Of a stretch of DNA of 64,000 nt, positions 50,535 through 60,198 are shown piece after piece. Where the stretch lies: positions 62,001-126,000 of the forward strand of contig NZ_BILW01000016.1 of the NCBI RefSeq assembly GCF_004000765.1, in the 5' to 3' direction. The notes beneath the pieces are model-generated. The model searched no databases and was not told the origin of the DNA. It saw nothing but the letters and a program-made list of their open reading frames with translations. The translations under genes and the position numbers were made by a program. This DNA comes from Paenibacillus chondroitinus NBRC 15376 (GTDB lineage: Bacteria > Bacillota > Bacilli > Paenibacillales > NBRC-103111). Positions within the stretch are counted from its first letter, which is position 1. The number at the start of each line of letters is the position of its first letter.

Positions 50535-51878
50535 ATGAATAAAATCATAGAAGCGGATATTGTTGTTGTTGGGGGCGGTCCGGCAGGTGTTAATGCAGCT
50601 ATTGCTGCAGGGCGGAGTGGGGCTAAGACGGTTTTAATCGAAAAGTATGGGTTCATTGGCGGGATGTCAACGGCTGCGCTCGTATATCCTTGGATGACCT
50701 TTCATACGACGGAAGGCAAGCAGGTGATCAAAGGACTTGCGCAGGAGATCATCGATCGTCTTATGGCGATGAATGCTTCCCCGGGGCATCTCCGAGACAC
50801 CGTTGGATTCGTGAACACCATAACGCCGTATCACCCTGAGATTTACAAAGTACTGGCGGTGGATATGCTCAAGGAGGCAGGCGTTAAGCTGCTTTTCCAC
50901 AGCTTTGTTGATCAAGTGGAGACTGCGAATAACCGTATTCAAACGGTGCAGCTTACATCCAAATCCGGGAGAATCGATGTCCGCGGCAAAATATTTATCG
51001 ACACGACGGGGGATGCCGATCTGGCTTACTTATCTGGCGCTCCGTGCCTGCAAGGCCGTGACGGGGATAAGCTGACACAGCCGATGACGATGAAATTCCG
51101 TATGCGCGGCGTGGATTTGGCGGGTGTGAAGCAGTACATGATCGATCACCCGGATGAGTTTTATAAAAAGACACCGTTCTCCGAACTGGCTGAACTGCCA
51201 TTGTCCGGTGTGCTGGGTTACTTCAAGCACTGGAAGGAAGCGAATTTGCCGATCAATCGCGATCAGGTGCTTTTTTTCACAGGGCCTGAAGAGGACGAAG
51301 TACTGGTCAATACTACGCGTGTACAAGGGCTTGACGGTACTAACGTGGAGGATTTGACCGAAGCGGAAGAGCTTGGACGCAAGCAGGTGTTGATGGTGGC
51401 GGAGTTCATGAAAAATAACTTGCCAGGCTTTGAGAAAGCGTCGATCTCATCGGTCGGCGCCCAGATCGGCATTCGTGAAACGCGCCGCATCGACGGCCAG
51501 TATGCGTTGCAGGTGGACGATGTCGTGCAAGGCCGCCATTTTGAGGATGTCATCGCGCGAAGCGGGTATCCGATCGACATCCATGATCCTTCCGGCAAGG
51601 GCGTGACGGCTGCCTGGGTCAAAGGCGATGGCGCCTATGACATCCCTTACCGCTGCCTGCTCCCGCAAAAGATCGAGAACCTGCTCACTGCAGGACGCTG
51701 TATCTCGACGACGCATGAAGCGTTAGCCACGACGCGCCTGACTCCGAGCTGCATGGCAACGGGCCAAGCAGCTGGCTCGGCTGCCGGCCTTGCCGTGAAG
51801 CACGGCGTACTGCCGGGCGAGATTGATATTGCCGAGCTGCAGGCTTTGCTTGTGCAGGACGGGGCGCTGCTTTCGTAG
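50535..51878 (+). CDS. FAD-dependent oxidoreductase
   Basis: 447 residues, AAGGGAGAGA before ATG. FAD-binding signature DIVVVGGGPAGVNAAIAAGRSG and KTVLIEKYGFIGGMSTAALVYP; the second motif GKIFIDTTGDADLAYLSGAPC and the C-terminal AGRCISTTHEALATTRLTPSCMATGQAAGSAAG are typical of the FAD_oxidored (PF12831) family, often tied to catabolism of carbohydrates or sugar acids. Divergent LacI regulator suggests induction by a sugar-like compound. Confidence 0.9.
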   Translation: MNKIIEADIVVVGGGPAGVNAAIAAGRSGAKTVLIEKYGFIGGMSTAALVYPWMTFHTTEGKQVIKGLAQEIIDRLMAMNASPGHLRDTVGFVNTITPYHPEIYKVLAVDMLKEAGVKLLFHSFVDQVETANNRIQTVQLTSKSGRIDVRGKIFIDTTGDADLAYLSGAPCLQGRDGDKLTQPMTMKFRMRGVDLAGVKQYMIDHPDEFYKKTPFSELAELPLSGVLGYFKHWKEANLPINRDQVLFFTGPEEDEVLVNTTRVQGLDGTNVEDLTEAEELGRKQVLMVAEFMKNNLPGFEKASISSVGAQIGIRETRRIDGQYALQVDDVVQGRHFEDVIARSGYPIDIHDPSGKGVTAAWVKGDGAYDIPYRCLLPQKIENLLTAGRCISTTHEALATTRLTPSCMATGQAAGSAAGLAVKHGVLPGEIDIAELQALLVQDGALLS

Positions 51879-52410
51879 TTTGTGAATGCGAATGTCAGCT
51901 GTATTCCCGAGAATAGGGGACCACAGTTCCCTGAGTAAGGGCATAGCGGTATTCAACGCTTGGTTATTGGACTATGTTTTTTGCGCGAGGGAACTACAGT
52001 CCGCAATTTCGTATAAAAGGCACGGTTTTCGCCTGCGATGGGAACTAGCGTCCGCTATTTTACCGGTTTTACGTGGAAATCATGTCAGTGCTGTGAAGTA
52101 AGACCCTGTAGTTCCCCTATGTTAGAGGAAACAGTTGTATTCCCCAGAATAGGGGACCACAGTTCCCTGAGTAAGGCATAAGCGGAATTCACCGCTTAAT
52201 TATTGGAATTTGTTATTGGCAGATGAGGTGAAACTCCAGATAATCGGCAGAAAGTGGATCGGAGTGTGGCAATTAGCAGGAGTAATCGACGCAACTCAGT
52301 GGCAGTGAAGCAAACCCCGACTGAGGTGATGTTGTACAAAGCCGTATGCGCACCCCCGGCATAGGGAATACTTATACTTACTCAATGTGTGAGAAAGGGT
52401 GGGTTTCCCT
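51879..52410. other. Gene-free stretch with dispersed repeats
   Basis: No coding frame is supported in these ~530 nt. It contains a 71-bp direct repeat (51901-51971 and 52137-52207) and further units of the same repeat family between them. Confidence 0.7.
51901..52207. repeat. Intergenic repeat cluster, locus 2
   Basis: A ~71-bp element starting GTATTCCCGAGAATAGGGGA at 51901 recurs at 52137 with few changes (236 bp apart). Between them: forward units GGGAACTACAGTCCGCAATTT (51989-52009) and GGGAACTAGCGTCCGCTATTT (52040-52060), and a reverse unit ACCCTGTAGTTCCCC (52103-52117). Same family as 44190-44366. Confidence 0.82.
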
Positions 52411-52635
52411 ATGCTTTTATATCAATTAACGCAGTGGTTCGAAGAACGCACATCTCTGCAGCAGGCGCTGCAAAGCGGCACGGCTGAGAGCAGCAGCGAT
52501 TTGCAGCAAAGGATTCAAGACGTTGAACAGCAGCTGCAATCCCATGCCGAAAGATGGAAAAATGCGATCCAAGAAGCCTCATATTTGCAGTTTCCCTATG
52601 AAAATCCGCAGCTGGACGATGATATGGTGCTATAA
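52411..52635 (+). CDS. Small coiled-coil protein
   Basis: 74 residues from ATG 52411 (AAAGGGTGGG upstream; a GTG at 52399 is also in frame). Gln/Glu/Leu-rich coiled coil (LTQWFEERTSLQQALQSG, SDLQQRIQDVEQQLQSHAERW), then a short acidic end with YENPQLDDDM. No signal or membrane segment. Unknown function; 103 nt before the radical SAM gene. Confidence 0.65.
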   Translation: MLLYQLTQWFEERTSLQQALQSGTAESSSDLQQRIQDVEQQLQSHAERWKNAIQEASYLQFPYENPQLDDDMVL

Positions 52636-52737
52636 CCGTTACGAAGCGTGCACCTTTCTCTGCACCTTTGTATTTCCTCGGTTTTCGTGTAGAATTAGAG
52701 AGAACGATAAACGAGAATAGAACGAGGTCTTTTTACA

Positions 52738-54501
52738 ATGAAAGTACTAGTAACGACGTTGAATGCCAAATTCATCCATACATCCTTGGCGCTGCGCTAT
52801 TTGAAAGCGTTCTGCGAGAAGGATTTTGATGTTGAAATTACCGAATATACGATCAAAGACCCAGTGATGAACGTTGTCTCCGACCTGTACCAGAGGGCGC
52901 CGGACGTGCTGGGCTTTTCCTGTTACATTTGGAACATTGAAGAGACGATTCATATTATTAAAATGATTAAAAAAATCAGGCCCGAAATCCTAATCGTGCT
53001 AGGCGGCCCAGAAGTATCTTACGATACGGAGTACTGGATGGAGCGCATCCCAGAGGTGGATTTCATCGTTATGGGCGAAGGCGAAGAGACCTTCCACCAA
53101 TTGTTGACGGAGATCTCAACGACGCGCAAATATCACTTCGTGTACGGGCTCGCGTACCGCAAAGGCGAAGAAGTCGTGCTCATGCCGGGCAGACCGAAAC
53201 TCAAGCTCGATGACATTCCGTCACCGCATCGGTTCAAAGAAGATTTGCCGAGTTTGGCGAACCGCGTCGTTTATTTCGAAACGAGCCGCGGCTGCCCGTT
53301 CTCTTGTCAATTCTGCCTTTCCAGTATTGAAGTGGGCGTGCGTTATTTTGATATGGAACGGACGAAGTCGGATCTTCTGTATTTAATCGATTCAGGCGCG
53401 AAGCTTATCAAGTTCGTCGATCGGACGTTTAATATCAAACGGGACTACGCGATGGAAATTTTTGAATTTCTGATTGCCAATCACCGCGGCGTCGTGTTCC
53501 AATTCGAGATTACGGCAGACATTATGCGGCCGGAGGTTCTTGATTATTTGGCTGAAAATGCGCCGCCGGGCACGTTCCGTTTTGAAATCGGCGTGCAGTC
53601 TACGAATGATACCACCAATGAGCTGGTGCAGCGCAGACAAAACTTCATGAAGCTGAGCCGAACCGTCTCCAAGGTGAAAAACAGTTTCAAGATCGATCAG
53701 CATCTCGATCTGATCGCTGGTCTTCCTGAAGAGGACTACCAGTCATTCCGTAAGACGTTTAATGATGTTTTTGAGCTAGGGCCGGAAGAGCTGCAGCTTG
53801 GTTTCCTCAAAATGCTGCGCGGCACCGGGATGCGCAAAGACGCGCATAAATATGGCTACGTGTATATGGATCATGCGCCGTATGAAATTCTGGGCAACGA
53901 CATTCTCCCGTTCACGGATCTAATCCGCATCAAGCGGGTAGAGGACGTGCTCGAGAAATATTGGAATGCGCACCGCATGGACCATACGGTCAAATATTTG
54001 ATCGCTCATGAATTCGACTCAGCCTTTGATTTCTTCCAAGAGTTCGGAGACTACTGGGAAGGCCGCGGCTGGCAGAAAATCGGGCATCAGCTGGAAGATC
54101 TATTTACCCGCCTGCGCGAGTTCCTCCTGGGGCGTGAAGCGAAGAACATGCCTGTTATCGAAGCTCTCATGAAGCTGGATTATTTCCTGGGGCATAAGTA
54201 TAAGCCGCGTAAAATCTGGTGGGATTTCACATTGGAGAAATCCGAGCAAAACGCTTACCTCAAGCTTCTGTCCGAGCAGCCGGAGCTTGCAAGCGGCGAC
54301 TTCCATCTGCTTCGCATTAATGAAAAAGATCTCCACAAGCATGCGATGCTTGAGGTGCTGCCTTTCGCTTTGCAGACGTATCTGCAAACGGGTGAGATCG
54401 ACAGCTCCAGTCAGGAGCTGCTTATCGTACACTTCCCGCCGGATGCCCAGCTTCCGGCTAGCTGCTACAGTATGCCGCTGCACATGGCGGCGACTGTCTA
54501 G
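52738..54501 (+). CDS. B12-binding radical SAM protein (DUF4080)
   Basis: 587 residues. N-terminal cobalamin-type domain (MKVLVTTLNAKFIHTSLALRYL, VLGFSCYIWNIEETIHII, IVLGGPEVSYDTEYWM), radical SAM core with TSRGCPFSCQFCLSS (CxxxCxxC cluster ligands) and a C-terminal DUF4080 region. Members modify an as yet unknown substrate with SAM-derived radicals, cobalamin assisting. Complete and clearly expressed (strong terminator follows). Confidence 0.9.
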   Translation: MKVLVTTLNAKFIHTSLALRYLKAFCEKDFDVEITEYTIKDPVMNVVSDLYQRAPDVLGFSCYIWNIEETIHIIKMIKKIRPEILIVLGGPEVSYDTEYWMERIPEVDFIVMGEGEETFHQLLTEISTTRKYHFVYGLAYRKGEEVVLMPGRPKLKLDDIPSPHRFKEDLPSLANRVVYFETSRGCPFSCQFCLSSIEVGVRYFDMERTKSDLLYLIDSGAKLIKFVDRTFNIKRDYAMEIFEFLIANHRGVVFQFEITADIMRPEVLDYLAENAPPGTFRFEIGVQSTNDTTNELVQRRQNFMKLSRTVSKVKNSFKIDQHLDLIAGLPEEDYQSFRKTFNDVFELGPEELQLGFLKMLRGTGMRKDAHKYGYVYMDHAPYEILGNDILPFTDLIRIKRVEDVLEKYWNAHRMDHTVKYLIAHEFDSAFDFFQEFGDYWEGRGWQKIGHQLEDLFTRLREFLLGREAKNMPVIEALMKLDYFLGHKYKPRKIWWDFTLEKSEQNAYLKLLSEQPELASGDFHLLRINEKDLHKHAMLEVLPFALQTYLQTGEIDSSSQELLIVHFPPDAQLPASCYSMPLHMAATV

Positions 54502-54550
54502 AAAAAAGCTCCACGCCCTTCGTCATGATGAGGGGAGCGGGGCTTTTTTC
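54502..54550 (+). terminator. Intrinsic terminator
   Basis: AAAAAAGCTCC... pairs with GGAGCGGGGCTTTTTT across a GTCATGATGA loop; T-run at the 3' end. Confidence 0.75.
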
Positions 54551-54642
54551 GCATAAAAATAGGCCTTTTCAGGGTAATCTAGGGGAGTTGACCCATAGGC
54601 TGCTTGCTAAACTAGCACCTGATCTGAAAGGAGATTTGCTGC

Positions 54643-55065
54643 ATGATTGAAACGAAGAATAAATTGGAAGAACAGATTGAACAAGTTCTCGACGCTAATA
54701 AAATTTGTTCGTTTGCCACGGTTGAGGGAACGAAGCCAAAAGTGCGCTATATGGCGCTGCATCATGAAGGGCTGACCTTGTATCTAACTACGAATCGGAA
54801 GACGGATAAAGTGGACGAGGTGAAGGACAATCCCAATGTCCATATCCTGGTTGGGTATGATGGGAGGAAGTCCTCTGACATTTTGCAGATTCAAGGGACA
54901 GCGACGATAAGTAAGGATAATACGCTGCGTGAAAAGCTGTGGACAGACGAGATGGCAAAATGGTTTGACGGTCCGCAGGATCCCAACTACGTCGTTCTAG
55001 ACATCACGCCTTCGTACATGGAATATATGAGCAGTGGCACTGAACCGCAGATCTGGAAGGGGTAA
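54643..55065 (+). CDS. Pyridoxamine-phosphate-oxidase-fold protein
   Basis: 140 residues, AAAGGAGATT before ATG. Split-barrel flavin fold: LDANKICSFATVEGTKPKVRYMALH, LTLYLTTNRKTDKVDEVKDNPNVHIL, ILQIQGTATISKDNTLREKLW and the final VVLDITPSYMEYMSSG. Resembles general stress protein 26 (YdaG), which binds FMN. No PdxH catalytic set is apparent, so a redox stress role is more likely than vitamin B6 synthesis. Confidence 0.85.
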   Translation: MIETKNKLEEQIEQVLDANKICSFATVEGTKPKVRYMALHHEGLTLYLTTNRKTDKVDEVKDNPNVHILVGYDGRKSSDILQIQGTATISKDNTLREKLWTDEMAKWFDGPQDPNYVVLDITPSYMEYMSSGTEPQIWKG

Positions 55066-55161
55066 ATATACGTTTTCCTGAAAAAACCATTGACCACAGG
55101 TGAGGTTCAATGATACGATTGAAAAAATTTACCTATGGATCGATGAGGAGGAAATTGTAAA

Positions 55162-56661
55162 GTGGCTACGTATTACTTGGAACCATCCCGCACATTCAGC
55201 GAGTTTCTGTTAATTCCTAACCTGACAACAAAATCTTGTACACCAGCGAATGTTAGTCTTAAGACACCGCTTGTCAAGTTCAATAAAGGCGAGGAGCCTG
55301 CAATCTCGCTGAATATCCCGTTTTCATCTGCTGTCATGCAAGCCGTATCCGACCATGGAATGGCAATTGCTTTGGCGCGTTGTGGCGGGATTTCATTTAT
55401 TTTTGGCTCGCAGTCGATCGAAGCGGAAGCACAGATGGTACGGAAAGTGAAAGGGTACAAGGCTGGCTTTGTCGTAAGCCGCTCTAACTTGACGCCCGAT
55501 CATACATTAAGCGATGTGCTGGCATTGAAAGAAGAGACGGGGCATTCCACAGTAGCGATTACGGACGACGGTACAGCGAACGGCTTGCTGCTGGGTATTG
55601 TAACTGGCCGCGATTACCGCAAAAGCCGTGATCCGCTGGATCGTCCGATTCGTGAGTTCATGACGCCTTTTGATAAACTGATTTACGGAAAGTCGGGGAT
55701 TACTTTATCGGAAGCAAACAATTTAATTTGGGATCACAAGCTGAACTGTTTGCCGATTGTCGATGAGCAATTGAAGCTTGAAACGCTTGTTTTCCGCAAG
55801 GATTACGATGAGCACAAAGAAAATCCGATGGAGCTTCTTGATGCTAACAAAAGTTATATTGTTGGTGCGGGAATCAATACCAAGGATTATAAAGAAAGAG
55901 TTCCTGCTCTTGTTGAGGCGGGAGTCGACATTTTAGTTATCGATTCCTCTGATGGTTACAGTGAATATCAGCGTGAAACGGTTCAGTACGTGAAAGAAAA
56001 CTTCAACGTGAAAATCGGGGCCGGCAACGTTGTCGACCGTGAAGGCTTCCTCTACCTCGTGGAGTCGGGTGCGGATTTCGTGAAAGTAGGAATCGGCGGC
56101 GGTTCGATTTGTATCACACGGGAACAAAAAGGAATTGGCCGCGGTCAAGCTTCCGCCATCATGGAAGTCGTCGAAGCGAGAGACGAGTATTTCAGAGAAA
56201 CAGGGACATATATTCCGATCTGTTCCGATGGTGGTATCGTGCATGACTACCACGTTACGCTAGCTCTAGCTATGGGCGCTGATTTCGTGATGCTCGGCAG
56301 ATATTTCGCTCGTTTCGATGAAAGTCCAACCAGAAAGCTGAAAGTAGGCAACAACTTCGTGAAAGAGTATTGGGGCGAAGGCTCCAATCGTGCCCGCAAC
56401 TGGCAGCGTTATGACACAGGCGGCAAAAGCAAGCTTTTATTCGAAGAGGGCGTGGATTCCTATGTCCCTTATGCGGGTAGCCTGCAAGAGAACTTGGATA
56501 AAACGCTTGGCAAAATTAAATCCACCATGTGCAACTGCGGATCGCTAACTTTGGATGAGCTGAAAAGCAAAGCCAGAATTGCGCTTGTTTCGGCAACCAG
56601 CTTAGTAGAGGGCGGCGCACATGACGTTATTTTAAAAGAAAGCTCCCTGTCGGAAGAATAG
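55162..56661 (+). CDS. guaB: IMP dehydrogenase, divergent type
   Basis: 499 residues from GTG 55162 (GATGAGGAGG upstream). N-terminal part of the TIM barrel, two CBS domains ([54 protein letters not shown]), then [45 protein letters not shown] with catalytic Cys, [26 protein letters not shown]. It is full length but differs from the classical B. subtilis GuaB in its start ([19 protein letters not shown]) and active-site surroundings, like the GuaB variant of clostridia. Oxidises IMP to XMP. Whether a second guaB exists cannot be seen here. Confidence 0.9.
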   Translation: MATYYLEPSRTFSEFLLIPNLTTKSCTPANVSLKTPLVKFNKGEEPAISLNIPFSSAVMQAVSDHGMAIALARCGGISFIFGSQSIEAEAQMVRKVKGYKAGFVVSRSNLTPDHTLSDVLALKEETGHSTVAITDDGTANGLLLGIVTGRDYRKSRDPLDRPIREFMTPFDKLIYGKSGITLSEANNLIWDHKLNCLPIVDEQLKLETLVFRKDYDEHKENPMELLDANKSYIVGAGINTKDYKERVPALVEAGVDILVIDSSDGYSEYQRETVQYVKENFNVKIGAGNVVDREGFLYLVESGADFVKVGIGGGSICITREQKGIGRGQASAIMEVVEARDEYFRETGTYIPICSDGGIVHDYHVTLALAMGADFVMLGRYFARFDESPTRKLKVGNNFVKEYWGEGSNRARNWQRYDTGGKSKLLFEEGVDSYVPYAGSLQENLDKTLGKIKSTMCNCGSLTLDELKSKARIALVSATSLVEGGAHDVILKESSLSEE

Positions 56662-56676
56662 GCGGCACTCCTCAAT

Positions 56677-56725
56677 AAAAAAGCGCTCCACCACATCGAA
56701 TTGATGTCGGTTGGAGCGCTTTTTG
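56677..56725. terminator. Bidirectional terminator between guaB and manA
   Basis: AAAAAGCGCTCCA pairs with TTGGAGCGCTTTTT over a 20-nt loop; genes on both sides converge. Confidence 0.85.
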
Positions 56726-56748
56726 TATGTGGCTGGTACCCGTTAAGA

Positions 56749-57714
56749 TTAAGGCAAGTAGCTGCGAATTACCGTCATGTTTCCTTCCAGTGCGTAGCTG
56801 CCCAGATCAGCAGGAAGCAGGAAGCAGTCGCCCGGCTTGGTGGAGATGCTGCCATCCTCCCATTGAAGCGTTCCATTTCCGTCAGCAATGACGAGAATTA
56901 GGAAGCTTTCAGGTGATGTGCTAAGCTCCCACTTAGGTCCTACTAAACCTTTTTCGACGATGAAAAAAGGAGACTTGGCTAGCGTCAGCCATGCGCCGGT
57001 TTCGCTTAGGTTCGTTTTCATGCGCGTGGAGCCTGAACCTTCATAGGCAATAACGTTCAGTGAGTCTTCAATATGAAGATCACGCGGTTTGCCATCCAAT
57101 CCCGGACGGTTGTAGTCATACAGACGGTAAGTCGTATCGGAGTTTTGCTGAATCTCCGCCACCAATACGCCAGCGCCAAGCGCATGAACAGTACCGGCAG
57201 GGATGTAGAAGGAATCGCCGGCTTCTACAGGAACTTCCTGCAGGCAGTCCAAAATACGATTTTCGCTAATGGCTTGCGCCAAACTTTCGCGTGTAACGCC
57301 TTCCTTCATGCCATATATAATTTTGGCGCCGGGTTTGGCGTCTAGGATGTACCACATTTCGGTTTTGCCTAGTTCTCCCGCGGCCAAATGTTCATAGTGA
57401 TCATTGGGGTGAACTTGAACGGACAGATCGTCCTCACAATCCAAAAGTTTAATCAGGAGTGGAAAACGTCCGTTTTTTTCGGAGAAGCCTTTGGTGCCGA
57501 ATAACGTTTTACCGTATTTTTCGCGGATTTCGTCCAACCCAAGGCCTTCAAGCTCTCCGTTAATCACTTTCGTTGTTCCGTTCGGGTGATCGCCGATCAT
57601 CCAGCCTTCGCCAATCGCGCCTTCCGGCAGCTGAAATCCAAACTTCTCCAGGGCTCTGCCTCCCCAGACACGTTCTTTCATTTCAGGTTGAAATTGAAGC
57701 GGGTATGATTTCAC
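56749..57714 (-). CDS. manA: Mannose-6-phosphate isomerase, class I
   Basis: 321 residues. MKSYPLQFQPEMKERVWGGRALEKF; zinc ligands in LSVQVHPNDHYEHL, GKTEMWYILDAKPGAKI and GTVHALGAGVLVAEIQQNSDTTYRLYDYNR; C-terminal cupin tail (GTLQWEDGSISTKPGDCFLLPADLG). Interconverts fructose-6- and mannose-6-phosphate, supplying mannose-containing polysaccharide. A TATAAT lies on the minus strand at 57781-57786. Confidence 0.94.
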   Translation of the reverse strand: MKSYPLQFQPEMKERVWGGRALEKFGFQLPEGAIGEGWMIGDHPNGTTKVINGELEGLGLDEIREKYGKTLFGTKGFSEKNGRFPLLIKLLDCEDDLSVQVHPNDHYEHLAAGELGKTEMWYILDAKPGAKIIYGMKEGVTRESLAQAISENRILDCLQEVPVEAGDSFYIPAGTVHALGAGVLVAEIQQNSDTTYRLYDYNRPGLDGKPRDLHIEDSLNVIAYEGSGSTRMKTNLSETGAWLTLAKSPFFIVEKGLVGPKWELSTSPESFLILVIADGNGTLQWEDGSISTKPGDCFLLPADLGSYALEGNMTVIRSYLP

Positions 57715-57794
57715 TGCTATCCCTACTTTCTCTCTATGTATTTAATTGGTAGTAAAGGAGTAAACCTACTACTCTCTAGCATTATACCATGGGT

Positions 57795-58373
57795 CTATCT
57801 TTTTTCTAGAGCCAAGAGATAGGGGGCATGCGCACTAGTATTCATAAATTGATAGCGCAGCACCTGATAGGCTGCGAGCGGCAGCTGCTGTGCCCAGGCT
57901 TCGACGGCTGCAGCTTCTTCAGAGCCACCATCGTGCCCGCTATACAGCACGATGGTTACAATGCCGCCTTTGCGAAGCAGGCGGAGCGCGGCTTCCAAAG
58001 CAGGAATTGTCGATTCCTGCTTCGTGATCGTTGCCGGATCGGCCCCTGGAAGGTAGCCGAGGTTGAAGGTGACCGCGGCTACCTTGCCGTGGCGGTCCTC
58101 CGGCACAGCCGTCTCCATGAGCGCGTGGCTGCATAGGCTCATGTGCACAGAAGAAGATGCGTCCGGGAGTTCTTTCTCCAGACGCATCTTCGTTTGATCC
58201 AGCGCTTGCTGCTGGATGTCAAAGCCGTACACGCGGCCGCGGCGTCCCACCAGCTTCGCAAGGAAGACGGTGTCAACGCCGTTGCCGAGTGTCGCGTCAA
58301 TGACGGTATCGCCTGGTTGAACACGCTGGCCGATTAGTTGATGAGCGTAACCTAAAACAGAAACAAAACCCAT
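57795..58373 (-). CDS. ytqB: SAM-dependent methyltransferase (YtqB-like)
   Basis: 192 residues from ATG 58373 (GGAGG upstream; the frame extends 51 codons with no good start). Motif I DTVIDATLGNGVDTVFLAKLVG, then FDIQQQALDQTKMRL and FNLGYLPGADPATITKQESTI, as in rRNA_methylase-type YtqB proteins. B. subtilis YtqB is about 194 residues and neighbours ytqA; here only a cytochrome gene lies between them. Substrate unproven. Confidence 0.9.
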   Translation of the reverse strand: MGFVSVLGYAHQLIGQRVQPGDTVIDATLGNGVDTVFLAKLVGRRGRVYGFDIQQQALDQTKMRLEKELPDASSSVHMSLCSHALMETAVPEDRHGKVAAVTFNLGYLPGADPATITKQESTIPALEAALRLLRKGGIVTIVLYSGHDGGSEEAAAVEAWAQQLPLAAYQVLRYQFMNTSAHAPYLLALEKR

Positions 58374-58413
58374 ATGAAGTAAGCCTCCATGCTGATGTGC
58401 CGGTGAGCGACAG

Positions 58414-59001
58414 TTATTTTTTGGCTGCCAGCCAGGTGGCCAGCGTTTCGATCTCTTCGGCCTTAAAGGTTTTCTGGAAAGGTGGCATATCGCCACTGCC
58501 CTTGATGATTTGCTGCACAATCTCATCTTTGGTTTTGCGCGAGCCGACCTTCGTCAGGTTCGGCCCGAAATCTCCTTCAAGGCCAGCCCCGTGGCAGGCC
58601 ATGCAGTTGTTCTTGAACAGCGCCTCTGCCTGCGCTGCTGCGGTAGTTCCCCCATCCGCAGCCTGCGGCTTCGCGGATGGCGTAGGCGCCGCGCTCGCAG
58701 GCGCGGGCGTCGGTGTAGGCACCGGCGTCGGCTTCGCCGTAGCCGACGCCACAGGCGCAGCGGTTGCTGCCGCTGCGCTAGGTGTCGCCGCCGGCACCGG
58801 TGTGGCCGGCGCTATGGTCGCAGCCGCTGGCGTGGCCGCGGCTGTTGGTGTCGCCGCCTGCGCCGTTGGGGCAGGCGTTGCACTTGCCGTCGCGGACGGC
58901 GACGGCGATACAGAAACCGGCGCCGATGTTTCCGGCGCCGCTCCGCATCCTGACAGGACTAGCATGAACCCAACAAAAGCTGCTCCAACCCTTTTCTTCA
59001 T
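58414..59001 (-). CDS. Lipoprotein cytochrome c with Pro/Ala/Thr linker
   Basis: 195 residues from ATG 59001 (AAGGAG 9 nt upstream). Lipobox signal peptide (FVGFMLVLSGCGAAPE, Cys anchored to the membrane), a ~100-residue Ala/Pro/Thr/Ser linker, then a class I cytochrome c domain: NNCMACHGAGLEGDFGPNLTKVG with CxxCH haem site and GDMPPF holding the axial Met. Resembles cytochrome c-550/551-type lipoproteins of bacilli that carry electrons to oxidases on the outer face of the membrane. The linker is GC-rich and repetitive. Confidence 0.92.
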   Translation of the reverse strand: MKKRVGAAFVGFMLVLSGCGAAPETSAPVSVSPSPSATASATPAPTAQAATPTAAATPAAATIAPATPVPAATPSAAAATAAPVASATAKPTPVPTPTPAPASAAPTPSAKPQAADGGTTAAAQAEALFKNNCMACHGAGLEGDFGPNLTKVGSRKTKDEIVQQIIKGSGDMPPFQKTFKAEEIETLATWLAAKK

Positions 59002-59086
59002 CGCACCCATCTCCTTCATATAAGCTCTCACTATATAATAGGAAACGGTTCAAAATCGAAATGGGTTTGATCCCAGCCGTTATTTA

Positions 59087-60046
59087 TTAGTTGGACTTGC
59101 CTTTCCAATACTTGCCTTGCCATGTATTTCTTTCTGCTAATAGTTTATCGAAGCTATTTAGCACTTCCCACTTTTTAAGGCTCCACATCGGTCCGATCAG
59201 CAAATCGCGAGGAGCATCTCCGGTTAGCCGGTGAACGATCATTTCCGGTGGCAGAAACTCGAGTGTATCGACAATGAGCTTCACATATTCGTCTTTTTCA
59301 AGAAATTGGAGCAGTCCGGCTTCATATTGTTTCACCATAGGTGTTTTACGCATTAAATGAAGTAAATGAATTTTGATGCCCTGCACATCCATTTGAGCGA
59401 CAGCTCTGCCGGTGTCCAGCATCATGTCATGGGTTTCCCCAGGCAATCCGTAAATAATGTGCGCACACGTGCGGATATTATGCTTCCTGAGTTTAGCCAC
59501 AGCATCCAAATAGCACTGAGTGTCATGTGCACGGTTGATCAACTGGGACGTTGACTCATGAACGGTCTGCAAGCCCATTTCGACCCAAAGATAGGTTCGC
59601 TGGTTCAGCTCAGCCAAGTATTCAATGACATCATCCGGCAAGCAATCGGGCCGCGTTGCAATGGATAAGCCTACTACGCCTGGCTGTTGTAAAATAACTT
59701 CATAATACTCGCGAAGCTGCTCCACGGGTGCATACGTATTGGTATAAGCTTGGAAGTAGCCGATATATTGGGCATCCGGCCACTTTTGGTGCTGGAGATC
59801 TCTGATCTTGTTAAACTGCGTAACGAGATCGTCGCGGCGGCTTCCAGCGAAATCGCCTGAGCCACGCGCACTGCAAAACGTGCAGCCGCCGGTTGCAATA
59901 TTGCCATCGCGGTTCGGACAAGTGAAGCCTGCGTCCAGCATGACTTTAAACACTTTGCCGCCGAACGCTTCGCGCATTTCATAATTCCATGTATGGAAAC
60001 GTTTATCCCCCCAGAGCTGAGGCGATTCTTGTATCATTGTAGACAT
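59087..60046 (-). CDS. ytqA: Radical SAM protein, TIGR01212 family (YtqA-like)
   Basis: 319 residues from ATG 60046 (AAGGAG upstream); the frame runs 67 codons further without a good start. PQLWGDKRFHTWNYEMREAFG, the [4Fe-4S] motif in TCPNRDGNIATGGCTFCSARGSGDF, FQAYTNTYAPVEQLREYYEV and GLPGETHDMMLDTGRAVAQMD are diagnostic. B. subtilis YtqA has ~322 residues. Substrate unknown to me; related to Elp3-like and KamA-type radical SAM families. Confidence 0.92.
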   Translation of the reverse strand: MSTMIQESPQLWGDKRFHTWNYEMREAFGGKVFKVMLDAGFTCPNRDGNIATGGCTFCSARGSGDFAGSRRDDLVTQFNKIRDLQHQKWPDAQYIGYFQAYTNTYAPVEQLREYYEVILQQPGVVGLSIATRPDCLPDDVIEYLAELNQRTYLWVEMGLQTVHESTSQLINRAHDTQCYLDAVAKLRKHNIRTCAHIIYGLPGETHDMMLDTGRAVAQMDVQGIKIHLLHLMRKTPMVKQYEAGLLQFLEKDEYVKLIVDTLEFLPPEMIVHRLTGDAPRDLLIGPMWSLKKWEVLNSFDKLLAERNTWQGKYWKGKSN

Positions 60047-60198
60047 CAGATTAGAACTCCTTTCCTTCCACCCTATTGTAGCGAAAAATAAACATGAAAG
60101 CGACCCCTGCCTTTCCACCAACTTCCCCGTTAAAAGAGGGCTGATCGGAGCATGATAACTTTGCATGACGATCATATGCCGAGAGGGGAAATGAAAAA

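Noticed and set aside
58397..59023. Plus-strand Ala/Gly/Val-rich frame over the cytochrome gene
   Set aside because: Product of the repetitive Pro/Ala/Thr linker read backwards; the minus strand has lipobox and CxxCH.
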